Assembly: GCA_002862265.1 (NCBI GenBank)
Contig: PKCQ01000683.1
Location: 1 to 6,904, forward strand
Source of the DNA: Planctomycetaceae bacterium
GTDB lineage: Bacteria > Planctomycetota > Planctomycetia > Pirellulales > Pirellulaceae
Length of the DNA stretch: 6,904 bases
Direction of reading: 5' to 3'
A model generated the notes under the pieces. It saw only the letters and a list, made by a program, of their open reading frames with translations, did not search any database and was not told where the DNA came from. Made by a program: the position numbers and the translations under genes. This document shows, in pieces, positions 1 to 6,677 of this stretch (within the stretch, counting starts at the first letter, position 1; every line of letters begins with the position of its first letter).

Positions 1-558
1 GGGACGCCTGGTCCGCTGCGAGGAATGAAACTTCACACTCATGAGGCAGGATATCGTGTGGCGGGGATCATGCGTTGGCCAAAGGGCATTAAGCCCGGGC
101 AAAAATCCGCTACACCTGTTTGCTCCCTAGATTTCTTGCCGACCTTCGCACAAATGGCTGGTACAGAATTACCCGAAGACTTAATTTTGGACGGAGCGAA
201 CTTTCTACCTGCACTCTCTGGCGGCGAAGTACAGCGAGAGAAGCCTTTAATGTGGGTCTACTATCACTCGTACACGGGAAAGAAATACGTTCCTTCACTT
301 GCGATGCGGGACGGCAATCTGAAAGTCAGAGCTCGGCTCGAGGGTTTTCCCACCAACGCGCAAGTGGATCAGAGCAACGTTGACAAAGTGCGAGCAGCGA
401 AACTGGTGGACTTCGAGTTGTACGATCTCAGCAAAGATCCCAGTGAAAAAATGGCTCTCCCTCTCGAAGCAAGCAGTCTGCCAGAACGGATGCGTGAGCA
501 GTACAGAGCTGCTTTAGAAACCTTCCATGTTTGGCCCGTGCACACAGAGTCGAAGTAA
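1..558 (+). CDS. Sulfatase, C-terminal part (5' end outside the window)
   Basis: The frame is open from base 1 to a TAA at 556-558 (185 visible codons), so the gene starts left of the window; the ATG at 25 is internal. Residues 1-20 match the late alkaline-phosphatase-superfamily segment of sulfatases, in which a conserved lysine (here K10, in GPLRGMK) is followed by an acidic-Gly element and then RVAGIMRWP, the usual 'R-V-P-x-I-x-x-W-P' strand. Next comes the typical 'SLDFLPTFAQMAG' helix (residues 42-54), then the C-terminal subdomain, including the 'FELYDLSKDPSEKMAL' strand-turn (about residues 137-152) common in arylsulfatase-A-type enzymes. The formylglycine motif and metal-ligand aspartates lie upstream and cannot be checked. 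Inferred role: hydrolysis of sulfate esters, probably on polysaccharide and outside the cytoplasm. The next sulfatase follows after 7 bp or with a short overlap, suggesting a shared transcript. Confidence 0.93.
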   Translation, partial: GTPGPLRGMKLHTHEAGYRVAGIMRWPKGIKPGQKSATPVCSLDFLPTFAQMAGTELPEDLILDGANFLPALSGGEVQREKPLMWVYYHSYTGKKYVPSLAMRDGNLKVRARLEGFPTNAQVDQSNVDKVRAAKLVDFELYDLSKDPSEKMALPLEASSLPERMREQYRAALETFHVWPVHTESK

Positions 559-2443
559 CCGATTAATGACGACCTTCCTTCTTGCACTACTGCTGTTGGA
601 CGGCGGGATCGTGGCACAGGCATCCGATCGGCCGAATGTCCTTTTCATCATCGTCGATGATTTAAATGACATGCCCTTGCACCCGCAAGGCAAGCCCTAC
701 GTACCGACACCGAATTTCGATCGCCTGGCCAAGCGAGGTGTGAGCTTCACCAATGCGCACTGCAACGATCCAATCTGTGCTCCTTCGCGTGCTAGCATGC
801 TGACAGGACTTTATCCGCAGACGTCAAGTCTCTATTGGTTCGAAGACTACCGTCAAAATGCGATTCTAAGTCGAGCAGTTACTCTAACTGAGCACCTTGC
901 CACAAACGGCTACGACGTATTTGGTGTCGGCAAGATCTACCACGGGAACCAAGATCCAAAGCGTTTTTATACACAGAGGGGGCCGGGCGGAAATATTGGT
1001 CCTTGGCCCTGGGATGGCACGAAAACCAATAGACGAGGTTTTCTTCCGCATCCGCAGCAGTTGTATTTCTATGCTGACGATGCGGATCCCGATATGGACT
1101 ACAAATGGGAGCACACATTTGGTCCTATCAGTCGCATTCCGAGTTATCCTGCAGATCCGGACGGGGACGTTCCCGGCTACAGGGGCTGGCGTCTGTCTGG
1201 AGAGACGTGGCATTATGCCTCTGAGGAAGACCGCGACTTGATGCCAGACGAAACAAATGCAGCTTGGGCAGCCAAAGTGCTGGGGCAAAATCACGAACAG
1301 CCATTTGCCTTGTTCACCGGATTCAGCCGCACACACACTCCACTCTATGCACCGCAAAAGTATTTCGATAAGTTTCCGCTTGCCGAGATTGAGATTCCCG
1401 ATTGTTATTTGAAAGGCGATTTAGAAGACTGTGCACCGAGTCTGGCCAACACTAGTCTTTATGCTTTTCGTCGCTACCGGATGCTCTTCAATCATTCAGC
1501 TCAGCCAGAACTCTACAAGCAGTGGCTTCAGTCTTACATGGCTTGCGTAGCGTTTGTTGACGATCAAGTCGGAACCGTCTTGGATGCCTTGGAAGCTAGT
1601 CCGCATGCCGAAAATACGATTGTCATTTTGACGAGTGATCACGGCTTCCACGTTGGTGGGAAGAATGCGTTGTACAAACAAACTCTCTGGGACAGTGGAA
1701 CTCGCATTCCATTCATCGTAGCAGGACTCGATGGCATGCCGGAGGGAGTGAATTGCGATCAGCCGATTTCCTTGATCGACGTCTACCCAACTTTCATTGA
1801 CCTCTGTGGGTTGCCCCAAGCACCGCACAAAGGAAGGTTGGGCTATCCGCTCGACGGTCACAGCCTGAGGCCTCTAATTGAGAACCCAAAGGCCAAATGG
1901 TCCGGGCCCGAAGTAGCCATTACCGCATTGCCGGGCAAAGATCACAGTCAACACCAAGAGCACCTCGGAACCCTCTATCCGCACTTTTCGGTTCGGGCTA
2001 AAGATTGGAGGTACAGCCTGACTTCAGATGGACAAGAGGAATTGTACCGCTATTCAACGGATCCTTATGAGTTCACCAATCTCGCCGGAAATGCAGAGTT
2101 TGCGGACGTAAAAACTTCGCTGCGAAAGCAACTCATTGAACTGCGAGATGGGAGTCGTTGGAGAGAAATGGACTCGTTGCCAGGCCAACGAATTGGCGGA
2201 TTTGAGCTGCAAGGCGACTGGAGGGGAAAAGGCTCCCTCAGACAGGCCGATTCGCTATTGATCGAGTTGGACGAGCCTGATTGGACTCCAATCCGAGTCC
2301 GCTTGGCGGGGAAGCGATGTCAAGTATGGCTGAACGATCGAGTGCACTCTGACACGCCCTCGGAAGTCGAGTACCCGCGAGGTAAACTACAGTTGCGATC
2401 GGGCGAACTGCGTAACCTAAAGCTTCAAAGGCTGACGCCCTGA
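527..2443 (+). CDS. Secreted iduronate-2-sulfatase-like sulfatase with extra C-terminal tail
   Basis: This is a complete type I sulfatase. Numbered from the ATG at 527 (638 aa), it has a signal peptide ending in A-Q-A at 30-32, the metal-binding strand VLFIIVDD (D44, D45), and the formylglycine signature CAPSR with C84 and R88, followed by ASMLTG. GKIYHG supplies K136 and H139, SRTHTP supplies H270, and TSDHG supplies the metal ligands D371 and H372; K384 follows in LYKQTLWD. The wording resembles iduronate-2-sulfatase-type enzymes (DLND after the DD pair, GKIYH). Cys at position 84 implies maturation by a formylglycine-generating enzyme. Two starts are possible. ATG 527 overlaps the previous gene by 32 bp but gives a signal n-region with R9 and R12; ATG 566 follows the upstream stop by 7 bp but leaves an uncharged n-region. 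No strong Shine-Dalgarno precedes either. Residues 555-638 extend past the usual sulfatase end and look like the last strands of a DUF1080/LamG-type fold. The substrate cannot be told from sequence alone. Confidence 0.96.
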   Translation: MFGPCTQSRSNRLMTTFLLALLLLDGGIVAQASDRPNVLFIIVDDLNDMPLHPQGKPYVPTPNFDRLAKRGVSFTNAHCNDPICAPSRASMLTGLYPQTSSLYWFEDYRQNAILSRAVTLTEHLATNGYDVFGVGKIYHGNQDPKRFYTQRGPGGNIGPWPWDGTKTNRRGFLPHPQQLYFYADDADPDMDYKWEHTFGPISRIPSYPADPDGDVPGYRGWRLSGETWHYASEEDRDLMPDETNAAWAAKVLGQNHEQPFALFTGFSRTHTPLYAPQKYFDKFPLAEIEIPDCYLKGDLEDCAPSLANTSLYAFRRYRMLFNHSAQPELYKQWLQSYMACVAFVDDQVGTVLDALEASPHAENTIVILTSDHGFHVGGKNALYKQTLWDSGTRIPFIVAGLDGMPEGVNCDQPISLIDVYPTFIDLCGLPQAPHKGRLGYPLDGHSLRPLIENPKAKWSGPEVAITALPGKDHSQHQEHLGTLYPHFSVRAKDWRYSLTSDGQEELYRYSTDPYEFTNLAGNAEFADVKTSLRKQLIELRDGSRWREMDSLPGQRIGGFELQGDWRGKGSLRQADSLLIELDEPDWTPIRVRLAGKRCQVWLNDRVHSDTPSEVEYPRGKLQLRSGELRNLKLQRLTP

Positions 2444-2481
2444 ACAAAGTGGACCGCTGTATCTGAAACCGGCAAAGTTAT

Positions 2482-3474
2482 ATGGCAAGCTTGATAGGAC
2501 GTCTTCCATTGAGAGTTGGGCGCACATTGAATTTCGCGTTTTTCCTATTCTTTTCGTTTTCGCTCTATAACAGTACCTACGCTGCTGATCCCTATGCAAT
2601 CGTGTTGGGAACCGCGCAAGACGGGGGATTTCCTCAAGCCGGATGTAGTAAGAAATGCTGTGCGACGGCTTGGAAGGACATTACCAAACGGCGCTTTGTT
2701 TCATGCGTCGCCATCGTCGATCCAGACAGCGGACAGCGATGGATGCTTGATTGCACTCCTGATTTTCGCGACCAGCTACGTCTGTTAGATCAGGCACAAC
2801 CAAAGCGTCCAGATGGTCCATTGCTAGACGGCATTTTTCCGACTCATGCACATGTGGGACACTACACCGGATTGATGATGCTGGGGCGAGAAGTACTCGG
2901 AGCGCAATCTGTTCTGGTCTACGCGATGCCTAAGATGAAGTATTTTCTGGAGAGCAATGGCCCTTGGAGTCAGTTGGTGAAGTTAAACCAGATCGACGTA
3001 AAGCGTCTTGCGGCAGGCCAAGAGTCAAGACTAAATGAGCGACTTAGCATTACTCCGTTCCTAGTACCTCACCGCGACGAATTTTCTGAAACAGTCGGTT
3101 TCATCGTGACTGGCCCCCATGCCAAACTTGCCTACTTACCAGATATCGATAAGTGGGAACGATGGGAGGTGAAGATAGAGTCGCTGATCGCTGATGTAGA
3201 CCATGCCTTATTAGACGGAACCTTTTTCGACTCTGACGAGTTGCCGGGTCGGGACATGTCGGAGATCCCACATCCCTTTGTTCAGGAGAGTTTGGGGAGG
3301 TTTGCGACACTAGAATCGACGGAGCGTCAAAAAGTGCAGTTCATCCACTTGAACCATTCAAACCCACTCTTACACGCGAAAAGTGACGCTCGAGCAACTG
3401 TTCAGAATGCGGGATGTCGGCTCGCTCGTCAATGGAATCCAGGCACTCCGCAGCTAGCGAGAATCCGCCTTTAG
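2482..3474 (+). CDS. Secreted PqqB-like metallo-beta-lactamase-fold protein
   Basis: A 330-aa protein of the PqqB-like branch of the MBL fold. The N-terminus has arginines at 7, 11 and 14, a hydrophobic FAFFLFFSFSL core and a likely cleavage after T-Y-A (34). The mature start YAIVLGTAQDGGFPQAGC is the PqqB hallmark, followed by a cysteine cluster (C55, C59, C60) where PqqB has a zinc knuckle. The main metal motif reads T-H-A-H-V-G-H (H122, H124, H127), with Gly where classical HxHxDH enzymes have Asp. Further candidate ligands are H197 in PHRDE, D221 in PDID, and H289/H292 in FIHLNHSNP. True PqqB belongs to cytoplasmic PQQ cofactor synthesis, but this copy appears exported and no other pqq gene is visible, so I give no symbol. 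It starts 38 bp after the sulfatase stop and is probably co-transcribed. The ATG at 2482 is chosen because it yields a complete signal peptide; no strong Shine-Dalgarno is seen. The reaction is unknown; a hydrolase or oxygenase role in the sulfatase pathway is conjecture. Confidence 0.93.
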   Translation: MASLIGRLPLRVGRTLNFAFFLFFSFSLYNSTYAADPYAIVLGTAQDGGFPQAGCSKKCCATAWKDITKRRFVSCVAIVDPDSGQRWMLDCTPDFRDQLRLLDQAQPKRPDGPLLDGIFPTHAHVGHYTGLMMLGREVLGAQSVLVYAMPKMKYFLESNGPWSQLVKLNQIDVKRLAAGQESRLNERLSITPFLVPHRDEFSETVGFIVTGPHAKLAYLPDIDKWERWEVKIESLIADVDHALLDGTFFDSDELPGRDMSEIPHPFVQESLGRFATLESTERQKVQFIHLNHSNPLLHAKSDARATVQNAGCRLARQWNPGTPQLARIRL

Positions 3475-3497
3475 CCCAGCTCGTGATGCTGATCTAG

Positions 3498-3555
3498 GCT
3501 CACCCGCGAAGATCTCGCATTACTGCATGACATTCCGATGCGCTGCGGGGTGAGC
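3498..3555. repeat. Inverted repeat enclosing two small hairpins, downstream of the MBL gene
   Basis: An 8-bp perfect inverted repeat, GCTCACCC (3498-3505) and GGGTGAGC (3548-3555), encloses a GCGA/TCGC hairpin (3506-3518) and a GCAT/ATGC hairpin (3525-3541). RNA from this stretch could fold into a three-way junction starting 24 nt after the MBL stop. There is no T-run, so it is not a standard intrinsic terminator. It could be a structured 3' end or a chance pairing. Confidence 0.3.
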
Positions 3556-3605
3556 ACGTAGAGTCTCGTACCTCCCTCTGACAGGCCCCCACCTGGCGGC
3601 AACCG

Positions 3606-3947
3606 ATGAATCTCGCTGATGGAGAGGCGAATTTTCGTAATCGCGCGACTAATTCCGGTGCCCCGATCGACGTGATTGTGTACATCTCCAGAGATTGTAC
3701 GTACTTGCTCTACAATTGCACCGGGCAAGAAGAAGCTTGCACACCTTCAGATCCTAGTGAACCGATTGAACCTGAAGATTCCGATGGTCTTCCAGCCCAA
3801 CCAGCATCAGCAGATGGAAGGGCCAAGAAATTCCGCGACAACGAGAATTTGAATTGGGTTTCCAAAACCGAGTTCCCTCGCCGGATGCAATTAAACACTC
3901 AAGAATGCCAAGCGGAACTTCAATATATACATATAGAAGCAAAGTAA
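3606..3947 (+). CDS. Hypothetical small protein, doubtful
   Basis: A 113-codon ORF that I do not recognise. The N-terminal third contains a beta-like stretch, PIDVIVYISRDCTYLLYNC. The middle is acidic and proline-rich (PSDPSEPIEPEDSDG, about residues 47-61) and the rest is charged, with no signal peptide or membrane segment. Codon choice looks reasonable, with many GAA, GAT and GCN codons. Against it: only a weak GGCGG precedes the ATG, and the opposite strand is also open in overlapping stretches. A second + frame (3854-4099) overlaps its end and continues with a plausible-looking segment (FELLDITDRRRTYLIAVKIK), as would happen if a longer gene had suffered a frameshift. It may be a real orphan, a remnant or noise. 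Confidence 0.3.
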   Translation: MNLADGEANFRNRATNSGAPIDVIVYISRDCTYLLYNCTGQEEACTPSDPSEPIEPEDSDGLPAQPASADGRAKKFRDNENLNWVSKTEFPRRMQLNTQECQAELQYIHIEAK

Positions 3948-4252
3948 AGGTTTGTAATTCCTATTTTGAGCTTCTAGATATTACCGATCGCAGAAGAACT
4001 TATCTGATAGCGGTGAAGATAAAGGAAGCGCAGGCGACACCCAGTCTGTCAGCAACACGGCTTCGTCCTGGCGACTACATGCACGAAGGAGTTCTGTAGC
4101 TCATCGATGGCGATGGTGTCGATAAGCTTAATGAAACGATTGCTTTGCGAGGCCGATTCTAGTTTGCGACTTCTGTTTTGCGGTTCAAGTATGAATGAGA
4201 TTGCTCGATTGCGAAGCAACGAGTTCCGAAACCAAAGTAGCATAGTCAGCGA

Positions 4253-4283
4253 AAGCCTGGGTTGTGCAAACAACCCCCGGCTT
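4253..4283. repeat. 12-bp hairpin with GCAA loop, terminator-like
   Basis: The arms GGGTTGT (4259-4265) and ACAACCC (4270-4276) pair perfectly around a GCAA loop of the GNRA type. Beyond a small internal bulge (T4258 opposite C4277-C4278) the stem continues as AAGCC (4253-4257) with GGCTT (4279-4283). On the + strand TTCTT overlaps the 3' foot, but there is no long T-run, so it could be a weak terminator or a folded RNA element. No obvious transcript is assigned to it. Confidence 0.45.
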
Positions 4284-4298
4284 CTTGCATTATGAGGG

Positions 4299-4318
4299 AT
4301 CCCATTTTGTAATGGGAT
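4299..4318. repeat. 8-bp perfect inverted repeat
   Basis: ATCCCATT (4299-4306) and AATGGGAT (4311-4318) pair perfectly around a TTGT loop. It lies 15 bp after the GCAA-loop hairpin, so the two form a tandem in otherwise empty sequence. No T-run follows on either strand. It may be part of a structured RNA or a protein-binding palindrome. Confidence 0.4.
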
Positions 4319-4513
4319 GCGCAGTAACGCTCTCACTCTCGAATCGCTCTATACTTCACCGGCCAGTCTCCCAACGTATCCCTGGCCCAATAAGTACGCC
4401 ATTGAGTATTTCGTTGCCGGAAGGCTTCCTCTAGATTGTTTCGCGAGTAAGTTTTGTTCGCTTAGCCTGCCTCCCACCAGCGCGTCGCCGTTTGACTAAC
4501 TCGCCATGCTATT

Positions 4514-4519
4514 GGAGAG
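4514..4519 (+). promoter_or_regulatory. Shine-Dalgarno GGAGAG for the interrupted gene
   Basis: GGAGAG lies 7 nt before the ATG at 4527. This decides the start over the ATG at 4506, which would put the Shine-Dalgarno inside the coding sequence and add residues before the signal-peptide n-region. Confidence 0.6.
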
Positions 4520-4526
4520 CTTCAAT

Positions 4527-4917
4527 ATGGCACCCTCCCTTCGAAATCTTTCCACTAAGTATCTTTGTCTTCTGACTCTGTTACTTTCTTTGCCACTCGC
4601 CGTACGGGCGGATGAAATGAAAAACAGCATTGAAGACAATTCCTCAGGACGCAGCCTTCTTTTACATTACCGTGCATCCACTAGAAAGCTGGAATGCCTT
4701 CGCGCAAAGCCGACGGATTACGTGACTTCGCTCCGTTCCTTACACACGGAGATTAGAAGCGGCACTGTTGGCTCAGTGGGAGGAGGAGATCGGACCGCTG
4801 GGACAGAATCGAGCAATGCCTTCGCAATACAAACCCAATTGGCTCAAGTCCAGTAAGCCATTTTCAACCGTTACCTATGTCAATTTTGCCGGAGCATTAT
4901 GCACGATCGGAAAGTGA
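4527..4917 (+). pseudogene. Broken gene for a secreted planctomycete-type protein (frameshift plus TGA)
   Basis: The ATG at 4527 opens with a clear signal peptide: R6 and K11, a hydrophobic core YLCLLTLLLSLPL, and cleavage likely after V-R-A (26-28). In that frame the rest, to TAA at 4856, looks unlike protein. From the A5 run at 4620-4624 the +1 frame instead reads MKTALKTIPQDAAFFYITV, then HPLESWNAFAQSRRIT, a TGA at 4723-4725, then LRSVPYTRRLEAALLAQWEE, up to TGA at 4917. The 'IP-x-DAAFF...W-AFA-SR...LRS-P' pattern resembles large secreted planctomycete proteins whose mature part begins 'VPADAAFY...'; that resemblance is from memory and unconfirmed. One extra A in the run and one C-to-T change (CGA to TGA) would explain both lesions. 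No clear continuation follows 4917, so the gene also seems 3'-truncated. Alternatives are sequencing error, recoding, or an orphan protein of 109 codons (4527-4856). Confidence 0.55.
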
Positions 4918-5130
4918 GTCCGGTTTAGTATATGGTTCAGCGGCGTCTCGATGGATGCCCCCTTGGACCAAGTATTGCAATAGAGCATGTGCCAATAGGT
5001 GAGGAAGTATTGCAGCTGTAAAGTTGCTTGACTTAGCTTGGCAAGCTGGCTGTCACCACCACTGTACAAGACGCTAGAACGATCGCACCTCGGTCCCTAT
5101 GGGTGGAAGACTAACCGAAACTTGGAACTA
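4918..5130. other. Short spacer between converging units
   Basis: No gene is supported here. All three + frames are interrupted and the small - strand ORF (5069-4875) has no recognisable motif. If the interrupted gene was once longer, its remains would lie here, but I cannot trace them. Confidence 0.4.
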
Positions 5131-5166
5131 CAAATAAAAAGGGATGTGCGACTGCTCGCACATCCC
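5131..5166 (-). terminator. Rho-independent terminator of the DUF1573 gene
   Basis: A perfect 11-bp stem, GGGATGTGCGA (5141-5151) with TCGCACATCCC (5156-5166), closes a 4-nt loop. Read on the - strand it is followed at once by TTTTTATTTG (complement of 5131-5140), the classic U-tract. It starts 27 bp after the stop codon of the DUF1573 gene. The + strand side lacks a T-run directly after the stem, so it is chiefly one-directional. Confidence 0.92.
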
Positions 5167-5193
5167 TGGATGTTATTTCAATTTTCTCAAGTC

Positions 5194-6216
5194 TCATGGT
5201 TTGGCTGTTGGAATCTCAACCTTCTCCAACGCAAAGTCGACATCGAGAGCCAAGTCGTCCTCTTGCAAATCTGTCTTGATCCAGATCTTTCCTGAATGAT
5301 TGCCTGCAGTAAGTTCACCGACGAGTAGATTCAGGTTCACCAAGTGTGCCTTGCGAGACTGTTCGATCGGTACAAAGTCTACTTCAATCTCGTCGGAACG
5401 AATTCCCAAAATTCGGAACGGCTTTTTGCCTTTGACCACGATTCGCTGAGAGATCGAAGACTTAGGCTGAATCTTGCCAAGCTCGAGACGCACGGGGCTG
5501 AGTTGAATAGCTGAGCGAACGTCACCGCTGATCGCTACAGGGACTTCCGAAAGGCGGCGGTCATTCGTTCGCAATACCAGCTGCCCGTTGAAGAAGCCAA
5601 GTGGTGCATTGTCTTTGAGTTCAACATTGAGCTTGTATTGAATGCGGCCGTTACGGCGACCAGCTTCCTCAACGCTAGCTGAGATGAATGGCGAGTCAGA
5701 ACTTACTTCTTGAATCACCCAGTTTCTCCGTCCAGCATAGTTGACATCAAGCGACAGCTTCTTGGACTCTCCCAAAACGACTTCACCAAAGGCAGCCGCC
5801 CCCGGCGCGACAACTACGTCGCTGCGGATGTAGCCGCGCACCGTCAGTTGCACTTCGGTGTAAATGGGCTTCACGATCGTGACTGTGACAGTCGCTTGTT
5901 TCTGCCCGGTGAAGGTTCCTGTGTTGAACTTGGCAAGAATCGTGCCAGTCTCACCGGGTGCGATTTTCTTGGTTTCGATCGTCGGTGTAGTACACCCACA
6001 GCTGGTGCGAATGCTCCCGAGCTCGATCGTCTTGTCAGAAGTGTTCTTGATCGGAAAACGGTACTCCGTTTTCGCTGAGCGGGCGACAGTACCAAAGTCA
6101 TGCGTGCGATTGTTCAGCGGGAACGCATCGCGAAGCCAGCTCGCGCTTTGCGCAACTACGTTAGAGCAAAGTAACAGGCATAAAAGCGGGGCGAGGCCAC
6201 GACAGAATCGATTCAT
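5194..6216 (-). CDS. Secreted DUF1573-domain protein
   Basis: A 340-aa protein. The signal peptide has R3 and R6, a leucine-rich core and likely cleavage after V-V-A (22); C13 and C17 do not make a proper lipobox. The DUF1573 domain covers about residues 38-113. It opens with HDFGTV, has the conserved SCGCTTP loop (C73, C75), the APGETG turn (86-91) and the closing strands GQKQATVTVTI. The rest (about 130-335) looks like two further Ig-like beta-sandwich repeats (VAPGAAAFGEVVLGE; LSPVRLELGKIQ). DUF1573 is common in Bacteroidetes and Planctomycetes and belongs to Ig-like folds of the ASPM/SPD-2/hydin type; the biochemical role is unknown, and a structural or binding function at the envelope is inferred. 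The start is supported by GGAG 6 nt upstream. It is transcribed alone, toward the sulfatase run, and has its own terminator. Confidence 0.95.
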   Translation of the reverse strand: MNRFCRGLAPLLCLLLCSNVVAQSASWLRDAFPLNNRTHDFGTVARSAKTEYRFPIKNTSDKTIELGSIRTSCGCTTPTIETKKIAPGETGTILAKFNTGTFTGQKQATVTVTIVKPIYTEVQLTVRGYIRSDVVVAPGAAAFGEVVLGESKKLSLDVNYAGRRNWVIQEVSSDSPFISASVEEAGRRNGRIQYKLNVELKDNAPLGFFNGQLVLRTNDRRLSEVPVAISGDVRSAIQLSPVRLELGKIQPKSSISQRIVVKGKKPFRILGIRSDEIEVDFVPIEQSRKAHLVNLNLLVGELTAGNHSGKIWIKTDLQEDDLALDVDFALEKVEIPTAKP

Positions 6217-6221
6217 GACAG

Positions 6222-6226
6222 TCTCC
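6222..6226 (-). promoter_or_regulatory. Shine-Dalgarno GGAGA for the DUF1573 gene
   Basis: On the - strand GGAGA precedes the ATG at 6216; the GGAG core is 6 nt from the start codon. It fixes the start that also gives a full signal peptide. Confidence 0.75.
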
Positions 6227-6329
6227 AGCGAATTGGCGTGCGGATAGTCGGGAGACTAGAGATAGCGTTGGATGTAGCTAGAATCCGCAGAACTGGTAAA
6301 GCTTCTCACTCGAAAGCACAGCTGTGCAG

Positions 6330-6359
6330 ATTTTGGCTTCGGCGTACCAATTGTCTCAA
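6330..6359 (-). promoter_or_regulatory. Candidate sigma70-type promoter for the DUF1573 gene
   Basis: On the - strand TTGAGA (6359-6354, 5 of 6 to the -35 consensus) is followed after 18 bp by CAAAAT (6335-6330, 4 of 6 to the -10). It would give a leader of roughly 100 nt. A second -10-like TATAAA lies at 6368-6363 but lacks a good -35. Such matches arise easily by chance, so this is tentative. Confidence 0.2.
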
Positions 6360-6369
6360 CTGTTTATAT

Positions 6370-6382
6370 CCCACAGTGTGGG
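6370..6382. promoter_or_regulatory. Palindrome CCCACAGTGTGGG, possible operator
   Basis: A 13-bp palindrome with 6-bp arms around a central G. On the - strand it lies 1 bp upstream of TATAAA (6368-6363), where a repressor or activator site for the DUF1573 gene could sit. It matches no operator that I recognise. Confidence 0.3.
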
Positions 6383-6657
6383 GGCAGGCCAGGAAAAGGC
6401 AAGAATATTTTTCGAGGTTTGGGAAGTTGTTTCCGTTGTCGGGGCGGACTGCTGAGCAGGATGAGTGACAAATGTCCCTAGCGATTCAGATCCCGAACCG
6501 TGATCGAGGCAACAGGACCAAGACTTAATCCTAAGAGCGGAGCGATGTTGTGGAGGATTGGACAGCTAGCCGACGCTCGCGAGGGTGGGCTTTAAGCAAA
6601 GAAACCGGCATACCAGCGTCTGTGGAAATTGGTCGCTTAACAAAGAACGCGCTCAAT

Positions 6658-6677
6658 GCCAGCTGATAGCCAGCTGA
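6658..6677. repeat. Tandem direct repeat GCCAGCTGA x2
   Basis: GCCAGCTGA occurs at 6658-6666 and again at 6669-6677, an 11-bp period close to one helical turn. Each copy carries the palindrome CAGCTG. Same-face spacing fits paired protein-binding sites, but only two copies exist. Confidence 0.35.

Larger units (their letters stand above)
3948..4526. other. Gene-poor spacer, possible coding remnants
   Basis: No convincing gene was found here. On the + strand, the frame open to 4099 runs into a TAG and then continues with LIDGDGVDKLNETIALRG (about 4100-4153) before another stop, which may be decayed coding sequence. A 95-codon - strand ORF (4336-4049) spans two stable hairpins and has no recognisable motif, so I did not call it. 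The last part (4320-4526) shows only the Shine-Dalgarno of the next gene. Confidence 0.5.

Noticed and set aside
884..1357. 157-codon - strand ORF inside the sulfatase gene.
   Set aside because: It lies antisense to well-conserved sulfatase motifs and has composition typical of a shadow frame.
4049..4336. 95-codon - strand ORF.
   Set aside because: It spans both hairpins at 4253-4318, shows no domain pattern and lacks a Shine-Dalgarno.
5710..6247. Two + strand ORFs of over 120 codons opposite the DUF1573 gene.
   Set aside because: They mirror the confirmed - strand coding sequence and have no motif of their own.
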